This document shows, piece by piece, positions 1 through 7,149 of a DNA stretch of 12,712 nt (the first letter of the stretch is position 1; the number at the start of each line of letters is the position of its first letter). The stretch is from the NCBI GenBank assembly GCA_020631675.1, contig JAHDGT010000087.1:1-12712 (forward strand), in the 5' to 3' direction. The stretch is from Bacteroidota bacterium. GTDB taxonomy: Bacteria > Bacteroidota > Bacteroidia > Chitinophagales > UBA2359. The position numbers and the translations under genes were made by a program. Below the pieces are notes generated by a model that made no database searches, was not told the DNA's origin, and was given only the letters and a program-made list of their open reading frames with translations.

Positions 1-207
1 CCAAAGTGCTTCCTTTCAATCTCAACTATCCAATTTACCAATAAACTTGTACTAAAATCGATTGAGTCGAATTATTAAGAAGGCAATAAGCGGCAAAAAA
101 ATTCTTCTTGATATATTCTATTCCCCCACACAGTCGGATGGTATCTATTTTCAATTTAAGTATTAATAGCATTCAAATAATCAAACTTTTTATTAATTAT
201 TAAGCAA

Positions 208-3200
208 ATGGCTTATCATCAAAGATCTAGTAGACCTTCCTATCGTCCTACTAAAATGACCTATTTCATTGATGCGACCAACGTATGTTATTGGGAAGAC
301 AGAGCGCACTGTAGCCTCCGCCCATTATTACAATTGTTGATCACATTATTAAAACGAAGGCAACGCTTTTATTGCATTTTCGATGCTAATACAGCCTATA
401 AATTAGACGAGCACGAGCAAGGGTATTACCAAGAATTATTGGAGCATGCTAATTTTTTCCACCAAGTGACGGGTGGTAAAAGAGCAGATGATTACTTACT
501 TTCTTTAGCTAATGCGGAGAATGGCGGGGTGATCAGTAATGACAACTATAGAGAAAGTCGATTCCATTGGCTAGATAGAGATCACCACCCTCAACGCCTT
601 TTCATGGGTGAAGTCATTCCTTCTACCAGAGGTGGACAGCGTTTAATGTTGATCGATCTGGACATCAATGAGCCTTTGAATACGGATGTAGAAGAGTTGT
701 TGGAGTTGTTCATGGATATGATCAAACCCAAACCGAAGAAAACATATAGAGGAGTCATCAGTAAATTCACTCCTTTACCGCATGGCGGCGGATGGGGATT
801 CATCAATTATGAAGAAACAAGAAAAACCAGTATTTATTTCAGTCTAAATGAGGGCGATTTAAATCAAGTTACTGAAGGTCAAGAGATCGAATTCATCATC
901 GGGGAAAACGAAAGAGGCCCTTGCGCCCGCAATATCAATTTAGCCAGTCCGGTAAATGTTCCCGATCCTGTTGCTGGAGATGAAGTAACGGACAATGGTG
1001 ACAAGAGCATGAGCGGAAGGTTGGAAGATATGCGTCAATTGTTGCAAAGTGCACAGTTGCGTTATATGGAAAAGGAGAAAGAGATTCAAAGACTAGAACA
1101 ACTAAATCGTTATAGCAGTCAGTTCTTACAGACCCCGGATGGTATGAGTATAGGGGTAGTTGTGAATTACAACCCGGAAAGAGAATTAGGTAATATAAAA
1201 ATCGGACCTACTAAAGAGACCATCTTTTTCTACAAAAGCTATTTCAGTGACCCTAATGCTTTCATTAGAGTCGGGCAAAAGGTCATCTTCGAGTTGGGGG
1301 AAAATAAACAGGGTACTGTTGCTTACAATATCAAGCAGTGGGAACCCTTTCAAGCTCAAGCTTCCGGCAGCGCATTAGCTACCTCGGCTGGGCAATATGA
1401 GGATGGTTACGCTTCACCAGGGCATCATAGAGATCCTTATGGAGAGCCGAGCGGCTATCAATCTCATCAAGAACACGGTCGCGGCGGACTGGATTACGAA
1501 GCCGAGGATGAGTTGTATCGCCTCCGTGATGAACTGAGATACTACAAGCAATTCTTGATTCCACCAGAAGACATGTACTATGGTGTAGTGGTCAACTATA
1601 ATGCGGAAAGAGAATTAGGAAACATAAAAATCGGACCGGGTAAAGAAACGGTCTTCTTCTATAAGAGCTATTTCGCCAATCCTAGCCTTAGAATTGAGGT
1701 TGGACTAAAAGTGATGTTCACCCTCGGTAGAAACAAGCAAGGAGAAGTAGCCCACAATATCCATATCTGGGATCCTTTCCGAAAGAACTATGATAGTCGC
1801 TACGGAGGCAGTAGTTTTAACCGCTTCGCCGACAATCGCATGCGTTTGCAGATCAACGATCTGAGAGCCGCTAACAACCAGCTACAACGTACGCTTGAAG
1901 AACAGGATCGCTTAGCTGTTGCCTTGGAATCCCATGATGATGAAGCCATTCAAACTGAGATCACAGCTTTAAAAGAACGCTTAGAAGAAGCACTGCAAGC
2001 AAAATATGACCAATATGCACCAAGTGGTGCGCCTACTACAGAGGATGGTAGTGCGCTAGATGCCTCCGCATCCTCTTATGAAGATGGAGAAACAGCTGAC
2101 TATAGTGAACATACTACTGATGCAGATTCCGACTCAGCAAATGCTGACCAGAATTGGGAAGATGGCGCACCAGATGAAGACACCTTCTACTCTTCGGACA
2201 CTGGCTCGGAAGGTGCCGCCGAACAGGAACTGGACGCAAGTGATGAAACGGATTCAGATACAGAAGTAGAAACTGCTGCTGTTGAAGAAGAGATGGAGCC
2301 TGCTGCAACCGAAGACAAAGCTAAACATCAGGAAATTGAGATAGATGACGAGCACCCTTCTGTTGCTTATGGACAGCAGCAAGAGGAAGAGCCTGAACCA
2401 ATCTACGAGCCTGAGGATACTCAGGAAGCAAGCGATGCGCAGGAAGAAGAAGATTACGAAGAGAATTACCCTAGAAAAATTCCACCTAGCCCGGTTGACA
2501 CAAGTGATCGTGTAGCTTGGTGGGAAGGTCTGGAACCACAATGGCAAATCGCTTTTAACAAAATCGTGGGCAATGAGCAGAGCAAAGACATTCCATCCAA
2601 CAAGCAATTAGAATCCATTTTTGACCTCATCGAGATAGATTTTGTCAAAAAGACGGAATTGAGTTTCAAAATCACTAATCTGAGTGGCTTGACAGGACTG
2701 ACCCAGTTAATGATGCTCAATGTAAGCGGCCAGCGTTTAGAGAGTCTTGATGGTCTGAATTATTTAGACAAACTAGAACGCCTGACAGCTAAGCAAAACG
2801 CATTGACGGATCTAAGTGGTCTTAACCCGACTTCCATTAAAAAGATCGACTTAATGGATAATCCAAGTTTAGGCAACCTACTTAGCTTAGCAGAAGAATT
2901 GCCTGAATTGCAGGAGTTATCCCTGCGCAAATGTAAGCTGACCACCTTGAGAGGTTTGCCTAAAGCCCCTAAGTTGAAAAAGCTGGACATCTCTGTGAAT
3001 AAGCTGACCAAAGTATCTGCTTTCGACGATCAGCCTAATTTGAACTTCTTGAATTTAAGCAAGAACCCCTTGGAGAGCTGTGAAAGTTTTGCGGGTCTTC
3101 CGTTGAAAGAACTTAGAGTGGCAGAAACTAAGCTCAAGGAAAGTCATTTGGATGATCTACCTGAAACGCTGAAGAAACTGGATATGCGCAAATTGGAAAT

Positions 3201-3258
3201 CGACAGCGATTTCATCAATGAGCTTTCCGCAGTATATGGTAAAGACCTAAAAGCTTAA
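208..3258 (+). CDS. NYN (Zc3h12a-like) RNase with three cold-shock-like domains and C-terminal LRR domain
   Basis: This is a 1016-residue predicted cytoplasmic protein with no signal peptide or membrane segment. Domains in order: an NYN/PIN-like nuclease domain at about 17-150; a divergent cold-shock-like OB domain at about 180-246 (GGGWGFINY resembles RNP1); a coiled coil at about 266-302; a second OB domain at about 313-381; a Gly/Tyr/His-rich linker and short helix; a third OB domain at about 456-524; a coiled coil at about 541-600; an Asp/Glu-rich linker at about 600-757; and a WWEGLEPQW cap followed by seven or eight LRRs of about 22 residues at 810-1000. The nuclease part shows IDATN (D22, N25), ADD (D94, D95) and ISNDNYRE (D112, E116). 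These match the spacing and residues of the Zc3h12a/MCPIP1 RNase acidic site, where the last residue is normally Asp. OB2 and OB3 are 49/69 identical without gaps. Endoribonuclease activity on structured or single-stranded RNA is inferred, with the LRR as a protein-docking scaffold. The start is ATG 208 with an A-rich leader and no SD; ATG 256 (M17), just before the nuclease core, is an alternative. The gene stands alone, ending in a strong terminator. Confidence 0.85.
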   Translation: MAYHQRSSRPSYRPTKMTYFIDATNVCYWEDRAHCSLRPLLQLLITLLKRRQRFYCIFDANTAYKLDEHEQGYYQELLEHANFFHQVTGGKRADDYLLSLANAENGGVISNDNYRESRFHWLDRDHHPQRLFMGEVIPSTRGGQRLMLIDLDINEPLNTDVEELLELFMDMIKPKPKKTYRGVISKFTPLPHGGGWGFINYEETRKTSIYFSLNEGDLNQVTEGQEIEFIIGENERGPCARNINLASPVNVPDPVAGDEVTDNGDKSMSGRLEDMRQLLQSAQLRYMEKEKEIQRLEQLNRYSSQFLQTPDGMSIGVVVNYNPERELGNIKIGPTKETIFFYKSYFSDPNAFIRVGQKVIFELGENKQGTVAYNIKQWEPFQAQASGSALATSAGQYEDGYASPGHHRDPYGEPSGYQSHQEHGRGGLDYEAEDELYRLRDELRYYKQFLIPPEDMYYGVVVNYNAERELGNIKIGPGKETVFFYKSYFANPSLRIEVGLKVMFTLGRNKQGEVAHNIHIWDPFRKNYDSRYGGSSFNRFADNRMRLQINDLRAANNQLQRTLEEQDRLAVALESHDDEAIQTEITALKERLEEALQAKYDQYAPSGAPTTEDGSALDASASSYEDGETADYSEHTTDADSDSANADQNWEDGAPDEDTFYSSDTGSEGAAEQELDASDETDSDTEVETAAVEEEMEPAATEDKAKHQEIEIDDEHPSVAYGQQQEEEPEPIYEPEDTQEASDAQEEEDYEENYPRKIPPSPVDTSDRVAWWEGLEPQWQIAFNKIVGNEQSKDIPSNKQLESIFDLIEIDFVKKTELSFKITNLSGLTGLTQLMMLNVSGQRLESLDGLNYLDKLERLTAKQNALTDLSGLNPTSIKKIDLMDNPSLGNLLSLAEELPELQELSLRKCKLTTLRGLPKAPKLKKLDISVNKLTKVSAFDDQPNLNFLNLSKNPLESCESFAGLPLKELRVAETKLKESHLDDLPETLKKLDMRKLEIDSDFINELSAVYGKDLKA
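1147..1350 (+). repeat. Intragenic repeat copy A (cold-shock-like domain 2)
   Basis: This segment encodes about residues 314-381 of the NYN-CSD-LRR protein. It aligns without gaps to residues 457-524 at an offset of 143 residues (429 nt). Including residue 313, 49 of 69 positions are identical, with conserved blocks GVVVNYN, ERELGNIKIGP and FFYKSYF. Similarity is also clear at the DNA level over the block starting near 1157. It looks like an in-frame tandem duplication of an OB domain plus its preceding helix. Confidence 0.85.
1576..1779 (+). repeat. Intragenic repeat copy B (cold-shock-like domain 3)
   Basis: This is the second copy of the duplicated OB domain, about residues 457-524. It keeps GVVVNYN, ERELGNIKIGP, FFYKSYF and the terminal W-[DE]-P-F found in copy A. 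Differences cluster at the strand ends and in the loop after FFYKSYF, as expected if the OB core and nucleic-acid face are conserved. Confidence 0.85.
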
Positions 3259-3299
3259 TCGCAAAGGCAAATTCACAGACAAACACTAATATTTAACAA

Positions 3300-3340
3300 G
3301 GGTGATGTGAGGTATATTTCTCCTCTCATCACCCTTTTTT
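3300..3340 (+). terminator. Intrinsic terminator after the NYN-CSD-LRR gene
   Basis: GGGTGATG-T-GAGG (3300-3312) pairs with CCTC-T-CATCACCC (3322-3334). This gives 12 base pairs with one T-T mismatch and a 9-nt loop, followed directly by six T (3335-3340). It begins 41 nt after the stop codon and is a textbook rho-independent terminator. It separates this gene from the BNR-protein gene that starts 51 nt further on. Confidence 0.9.
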
Positions 3341-3390
3341 AGTAGTTTTATCATTTGGTAATATCACCCTGAATCGTAAGTATACTTCTA

Positions 3391-6003
3391 ATGTCCCATC
3401 TCATTCGCTCAACACTTGCTCTTCTGTTGTTTATCGGTCTTGGCCTATTCGCCTTTTCGTTTTTCAATGCATTAAATGATACTGCGACAAGCTCGAACAA
3501 ACAAGAAGCCTCTAAAAAGAGCAAATGGGACAGCAAACATGAACCCCATGATCATTTTGCCATTCAGCGTGCTTGGCCTGACTTAGTGCCTGATGTGAAA
3601 TTATACCAAGAGCGAGTTCAGCAAGCAAGAGCAGCAGCCATTCAAAAATCAAGCACCCCAGGCTTTGATGCGGAATGGCGACTCGAAGGACCTACCAATA
3701 TCGGGGGGCGTATAAATACGATCGCCCTGCACCCTACGGATACCAATATCATTTACATTGGAAATGCTAAAGGAGGGGTTTTTAAAACCACAGATTCGGG
3801 TGAGAGTTGGGAACCCGTTTTCGACGATCAATCTTTCCAGTCTATTGGACATGTAACACTTGACCCAAGTGATCCTGAAACGGTATATGTGGGTACGGGC
3901 GATGTGAACATCAGTGGACACTTCGCTATTGGTAATGGCTTGTATCGTTCGGTCGACGGAGGGGAAAACTGGGATTTTCTCGGTTTAGAAAAGCAAAGAG
4001 TCATCTCTAAAATAGTAGTAGACCCAAGTGACCCCAATACCTTGTTCGTAGGAAGTATGGGGAACCCTTTATTGGTTAACTCCGATAGAGGCATCTATAA
4101 ATCCACCGACGGTGGTTTGAGCTGGGAGCAGTCTCTTTATGTGAACGATTCCACTGGTGTGATCGATATGATCATGAATCCTACAGACCCCCAAACTATA
4201 TATGCTGCAGCTTGGACCCGTGTAAGAACCACCCAATCCAGCTTCACCTCCAGTGCTCATGCTCGCATCTATAAAACCACCGACGGCGGTGAAAACTGGA
4301 GCATATTAGCAGGTGGTTTACCAGACGATAGTAATTCCCGTATAGGATTGACGATCAGTCAGCAAAACCCCGACAAGCTATTTGCGGTCTATGTCGATTT
4401 CAACAATAGCTTCAAAGGTATTTACAAGAGCAGTGATGCCGGCAATAGCTGGGAGCAGATCGCATTCCCGGGCGAATCCGGGCTTCCGTCGAATCCACTA
4501 GGCGGCTTCGGATGGTACTTTGGTAAAATAGCGGTCAACCCTTATAATGATGATCAAATATTCCTTTTAGGAGTAGATCTTTTCGAATCTATTGACGGTG
4601 GTTATACTTGGGATTACGGAACTCCCATCTGGTGGTTGGATGATGTTCATGCGGATAAACATCATTTAGTATTCCAAGACAGTACCAACTGGGTTTTAGC
4701 TACAGATGGTGGATTGTATAAGACCTCAAATGGTTTTGACGGTTGGTATGATAAGGACGAAGTACCCAATACCCAATTCTACCGCATCAGCTATAACCCA
4801 CATCATCCAGGTGAATATCACGGAGGTACACAAGACAATGGAACCATCAAAGGAAGTGCAGATGCGCCTAATGAATGGGTGCGATACTATGGTGGTGATG
4901 GTTTCCAAGTGCGCTTCCACCCAACCGATTCGCTCATTCAATATGCAGAATCTCAATACGGGAATATTGGCGTAAGTACCAATGGAGGCACAGACTTCAT
5001 GGATGGGAACAGCAGCTACGATACTGGTGACCGTACCAATTGGGACACGCCTTATGACCTTAGTCCGCATGACCCCGACATACTCTACCGTGGCTCCTAC
5101 AGAGTATGGTGGTCTACCGCTGGTCCTGTTCCTGCTTGGGAAGTTTTAAGTCCGGATCTTACAGATGGCAATATCTATGGCAATCAATTCCATACTATCA
5201 GTTGCTTGACGGAATCACCTGTTGATCAATTTACCATCTACGCCGGCACCACAGATGGCAATGTATGGCGAACCTTGGATCAAGGCATCAATTGGGATAG
5301 CATTCACCACAATGGCATCGCTGATCGCTATATCACCAATGTGCACGCTTCTCCTCATGTTGGGGAACGAGTGTATGTGACCACCTCTGGCTACAAGGGC
5401 AATAGCTACGACCCACACATCTACCGTTCTGATGACAATGGCGATAGCTGGATAGAGATCAATGGCGACCTACCTGAAGTGGGCGTAAATGACATTCTCG
5501 CACTACCAGAAGATCTTGAAGAAAATGTATTATTCGCCGCTACCGACGCAGGTGTTTATGCCAGCTTGAACGCAGGGCAAAACTGGGAACGCCTAGGCAG
5601 CAATCCGCCTTTTGTACATGTCTTCGATATTGATTACGACCCAGTGAATCGTAGACTGTTAGCAGGCACCTTTGCCCGCTCTCTCCTCACCTACCCCCTC
5701 GATTCTTTACTCGATTATTCAGAATTTGATTATGTAGGTCAGAACGAGAATAGCGAAATGCAACAGCTTGACATTCAGCTCTCCCCCAACCCTTGTAGGG
5801 ATCTACTAAATATAGAATTTAATGCGCCTGCTTCATCAGCGTATAACATTCAGATCACCGACTTGCAAGGACGTGTTTTTCATCAAGCAAGCAAGAAAAG
5901 CGATCGTTTCAGCATAGATGTTTCCCAACTTCCACAAGCTGTTTATATCTTGAGCCTTGAAAGCGAACGATCCCGCATCAGCAAACGATTTTTGAAGAAA
6001 TAA
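3391..6003 (+). CDS. Secreted Asp-box (BNR/sortilin-like) beta-propeller protein with T9SS sorting domain
   Basis: This is an 870-residue exported protein. Residues 1-28 form a signal peptide (one Arg, then a Leu/Phe-rich core), which supports ATG 3391 as the start although no SD is visible. Asp-box motifs (S/T-x-D-x-G-x-S/T/N-W) occur at about 133-140, 187-194, 238-245, 296-303, 347-354, 400-407, 628-635 and 680-687, with a degenerate one at 725-732 (SLNAGQNW). They are often preceded by strand motifs such as YKSTD and by LDPSDPxTVYVG. This pattern marks the VPS10/sortilin/BNR propeller families. About 220 residues (408-627) lack clear boxes and may be degenerate blades. The tail from about 796 (LSPNPCRDLLNIEF ... 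DLQGRVF ... KRFLKK) is a type A T9SS sorting domain, so the mature protein should cross the outer membrane and be released or anchored on the cell surface. No catalytic residues can be assigned; a binding or adhesion role is as likely as glycosidase or peptidase activity. The UbiA-like gene follows after 13 nt. Confidence 0.9.
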   Translation: MSHLIRSTLALLLFIGLGLFAFSFFNALNDTATSSNKQEASKKSKWDSKHEPHDHFAIQRAWPDLVPDVKLYQERVQQARAAAIQKSSTPGFDAEWRLEGPTNIGGRINTIALHPTDTNIIYIGNAKGGVFKTTDSGESWEPVFDDQSFQSIGHVTLDPSDPETVYVGTGDVNISGHFAIGNGLYRSVDGGENWDFLGLEKQRVISKIVVDPSDPNTLFVGSMGNPLLVNSDRGIYKSTDGGLSWEQSLYVNDSTGVIDMIMNPTDPQTIYAAAWTRVRTTQSSFTSSAHARIYKTTDGGENWSILAGGLPDDSNSRIGLTISQQNPDKLFAVYVDFNNSFKGIYKSSDAGNSWEQIAFPGESGLPSNPLGGFGWYFGKIAVNPYNDDQIFLLGVDLFESIDGGYTWDYGTPIWWLDDVHADKHHLVFQDSTNWVLATDGGLYKTSNGFDGWYDKDEVPNTQFYRISYNPHHPGEYHGGTQDNGTIKGSADAPNEWVRYYGGDGFQVRFHPTDSLIQYAESQYGNIGVSTNGGTDFMDGNSSYDTGDRTNWDTPYDLSPHDPDILYRGSYRVWWSTAGPVPAWEVLSPDLTDGNIYGNQFHTISCLTESPVDQFTIYAGTTDGNVWRTLDQGINWDSIHHNGIADRYITNVHASPHVGERVYVTTSGYKGNSYDPHIYRSDDNGDSWIEINGDLPEVGVNDILALPEDLEENVLFAATDAGVYASLNAGQNWERLGSNPPFVHVFDIDYDPVNRRLLAGTFARSLLTYPLDSLLDYSEFDYVGQNENSEMQQLDIQLSPNPCRDLLNIEFNAPASSAYNIQITDLQGRVFHQASKKSDRFSIDVSQLPQAVYILSLESERSRISKRFLKK

Positions 6004-6016
6004 GCGAAACAGGCAA

Positions 6017-6901
6017 TTGACGGCATACTTGAACCACCCGATCATCAACGCACTGATCTACAGCAATCTGTGGATCGCGCTCTGTGCCCTTGCTTTATGT
6101 CAATCCACCTATCTGATCAGTGGTCAAAGTATGCAGTTCGATGCTTTGACCCTTCTTGTTTTTTTCGCGACCACAGCTACCTATGCTCTAGCCCGACTAA
6201 TGGGTCTAAGAAACCTGAGTGAAAACGTACGGCAAAAACTGTGGTACGGCAGAAACGACTGGCTCATGAAAACGCAAGTCGTGCTCAGTGGTTTTGCCTG
6301 CGCTGTTTTATTCTTCTATTTAAAATTCAGTGTTCAAATCGCCCTGATCATCGGTGCGATCGTCATCTTATTATACTCCCTACCTCTATTGCCTCGCTCT
6401 GGCAAATGGGTTCGCCTCAGAGATATCGGGCAATGGAAGATATTCTTGATCGCCATCAGTTGGGGCATGACCACCGCTGTATTACCCATCTTTAATATAG
6501 GAATCGAACACTATGGAGGCTTTTCTGGCGCTTTAATATTCCTCATTGAAAGAATGCTTTTCATCTTTGCCATCACCCTCCCTTTTGATATCCGCGATAT
6601 GCATTATGATGCTGATTTCGGACTCACAACCTTACCCCATCTCATCGGCATCCGCAATACGCAACACCTCTCCTACCTTTGTCTATTGATCGCTTCCTTT
6701 TTAAGTTTTTTATGGAGTTGGCATACGGCTAACTTCCACTTCCCTAACGTCATCGCTATTGGCAGCTGTTATCTCTTTTGCGCTTACCTCATATCTCTCA
6801 GTCACCGCCAACATCAAGACCAATTTTTTACGGGTATTATTGATGGTAGTATGATTCTACTCTTCCTATTGCTCTTGATCAGCAGCTCTTTATTCATTTA
6901 A
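6017..6901 (+). CDS. UbiA-like polytopic membrane protein with incomplete prenyltransferase motifs
   Basis: This 294-residue protein has about nine hydrophobic segments (roughly 14-34, 42-62, 87-106, 107-125, 141-160, 172-190, 216-234, 244-262, 277-294). The segment PFDIRDMHYDADFGLTTLP (189-207) matches the second Asp-rich motif of UbiA prenyltransferases (D191, D194, D198, D200). The first motif, normally NxxxDxxxD between TM2 and TM3, is missing; the equivalent stretch is TYALARLMGLRN with no Asp. From memory, a Bacteroidota UbiA-like subfamily of unknown function shares this feature (YNxHR at that place, PFDIRDME later). Prenyl-transfer activity is therefore uncertain. The start is TTG 6017: the frame has a stop at 5993 and no ATG before M39, and AGG lies just upstream. 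It starts 13 nt after the BNR gene and probably shares its transcript. It converges with the histidine kinase gene. Confidence 0.75.
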   Translation: MTAYLNHPIINALIYSNLWIALCALALCQSTYLISGQSMQFDALTLLVFFATTATYALARLMGLRNLSENVRQKLWYGRNDWLMKTQVVLSGFACAVLFFYLKFSVQIALIIGAIVILLYSLPLLPRSGKWVRLRDIGQWKIFLIAISWGMTTAVLPIFNIGIEHYGGFSGALIFLIERMLFIFAITLPFDIRDMHYDADFGLTTLPHLIGIRNTQHLSYLCLLIASFLSFLWSWHTANFHFPNVIAIGSCYLFCAYLISLSHRQHQDQFFTGIIDGSMILLFLLLLISSSLFI

Positions 6902-6917
6902 AAATTCGCATGGCACA

Positions 6918-7037
6918 TATATGCAATTAAAGACTGGCACTGCCAATCTTGAAATCTTGTAGAGAAAATTCATGAATTTTTTCTACCGTACAATAGTGTG
7001 TCACAAGTCTAAAGATGCCAGCCTTTTACTGCATATA
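6918..7037. repeat. Nested imperfect inverted repeat (about 120 bp), possible MITE-like element or bidirectional terminator
   Basis: The outer arms 6918-6939 (tatatgcaattaaagactggca) and 7016-7037 are complementary at 19 of 22 positions without gaps. Further in, atctt and cttgt of the left arm (about 6946-6960) find partners in acaag and aagat (about 7003-7016). The centre is a separate palindrome (6959-6986). The arms are thus complementary for much of their length with bulges, the largest being about 17 nt in the right arm (about 6987-7003). The region lies between convergent genes, so it could serve as a two-way terminator, but its low GC and lack of a clean T-tract argue against a simple one. 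No coding potential is seen. Confidence 0.6.
6959..6986. repeat. 28-bp near-perfect palindrome at the centre of the inverted repeat
   Basis: GTAGAGAAAATTCA (6959-6972) is followed immediately by TGAATTTTTTCTAC (6973-6986). Thirteen of 14 pairs match and the other is a G-T pair, so in RNA all 14 could pair apart from loop constraints at the TTCATGAA centre. It lies exactly between the two halves of the larger inverted repeat. It could be a protein-binding palindrome or the tip of a long hairpin. Confidence 0.6.
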
Positions 7038-7084
7038 CCGGGCAATCCGTTCCAATTCGGCAGTTGTTCGCTGCTTCGCTGGCA

Positions 7085-7123
7085 GGCATAAAAATGGCTA
7101 CCTCTGGGCCGCCTTTTTATGCC
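7085..7123. repeat. Stem-loop downstream of the histidine kinase gene
   Basis: GGCATAAAAA (7085-7094) pairs with TTTTTATGCC (7114-7123). After a one-base bulge (T7095), GGC (7096-7098) pairs with GCC (7111-7113), leaving a 12-nt loop. The total is 13 base pairs. It lies 27 nt beyond the stop of the minus-strand kinase gene, where a terminator would be expected, but no T-run follows it on either strand. It may be a termination or 3'-end stability hairpin, or part of the same intergenic element as the neighbouring inverted repeat. Confidence 0.45.
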
Positions 7124-7149
7124 GCCGCTCAGTACGCTCCTTAACTGCC

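Noticed and set aside
2254..2720. Open minus-strand frames opposite the acidic linker and LRR cap of the first gene
   Set aside because: They result from biased codon composition (GAA/GAG read as TTC/CTC) of the plus-strand gene; the peptides show no domain pattern and the plus frame is clearly coding.
3349..3384. Possible TTTG / TAnnTTTG promoter for the BNR gene (TTTG 3354-3357, TAAGTATA 3377-3384)
   Set aside because: The second element is a poor match and the implied start of transcription would coincide with the start codon.
3378..3387. Perfect 10-bp palindrome AAGTATACTT just before the BNR-gene start
   Set aside because: Too short and AT-rich to claim as an operator without a second copy or conservation.
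4706..5070. Overlapping frames on both strands inside the BNR-protein gene
   Set aside because: The plus-strand propeller frame is continuous through here with good family character; the alternatives have no motifs or start signals.
7094..7144. Sixteen-codon plus-strand frame beginning at ATG 7094
   Set aside because: It lies within a stem-loop, has no ribosome-binding context and is too short to support as a gene.
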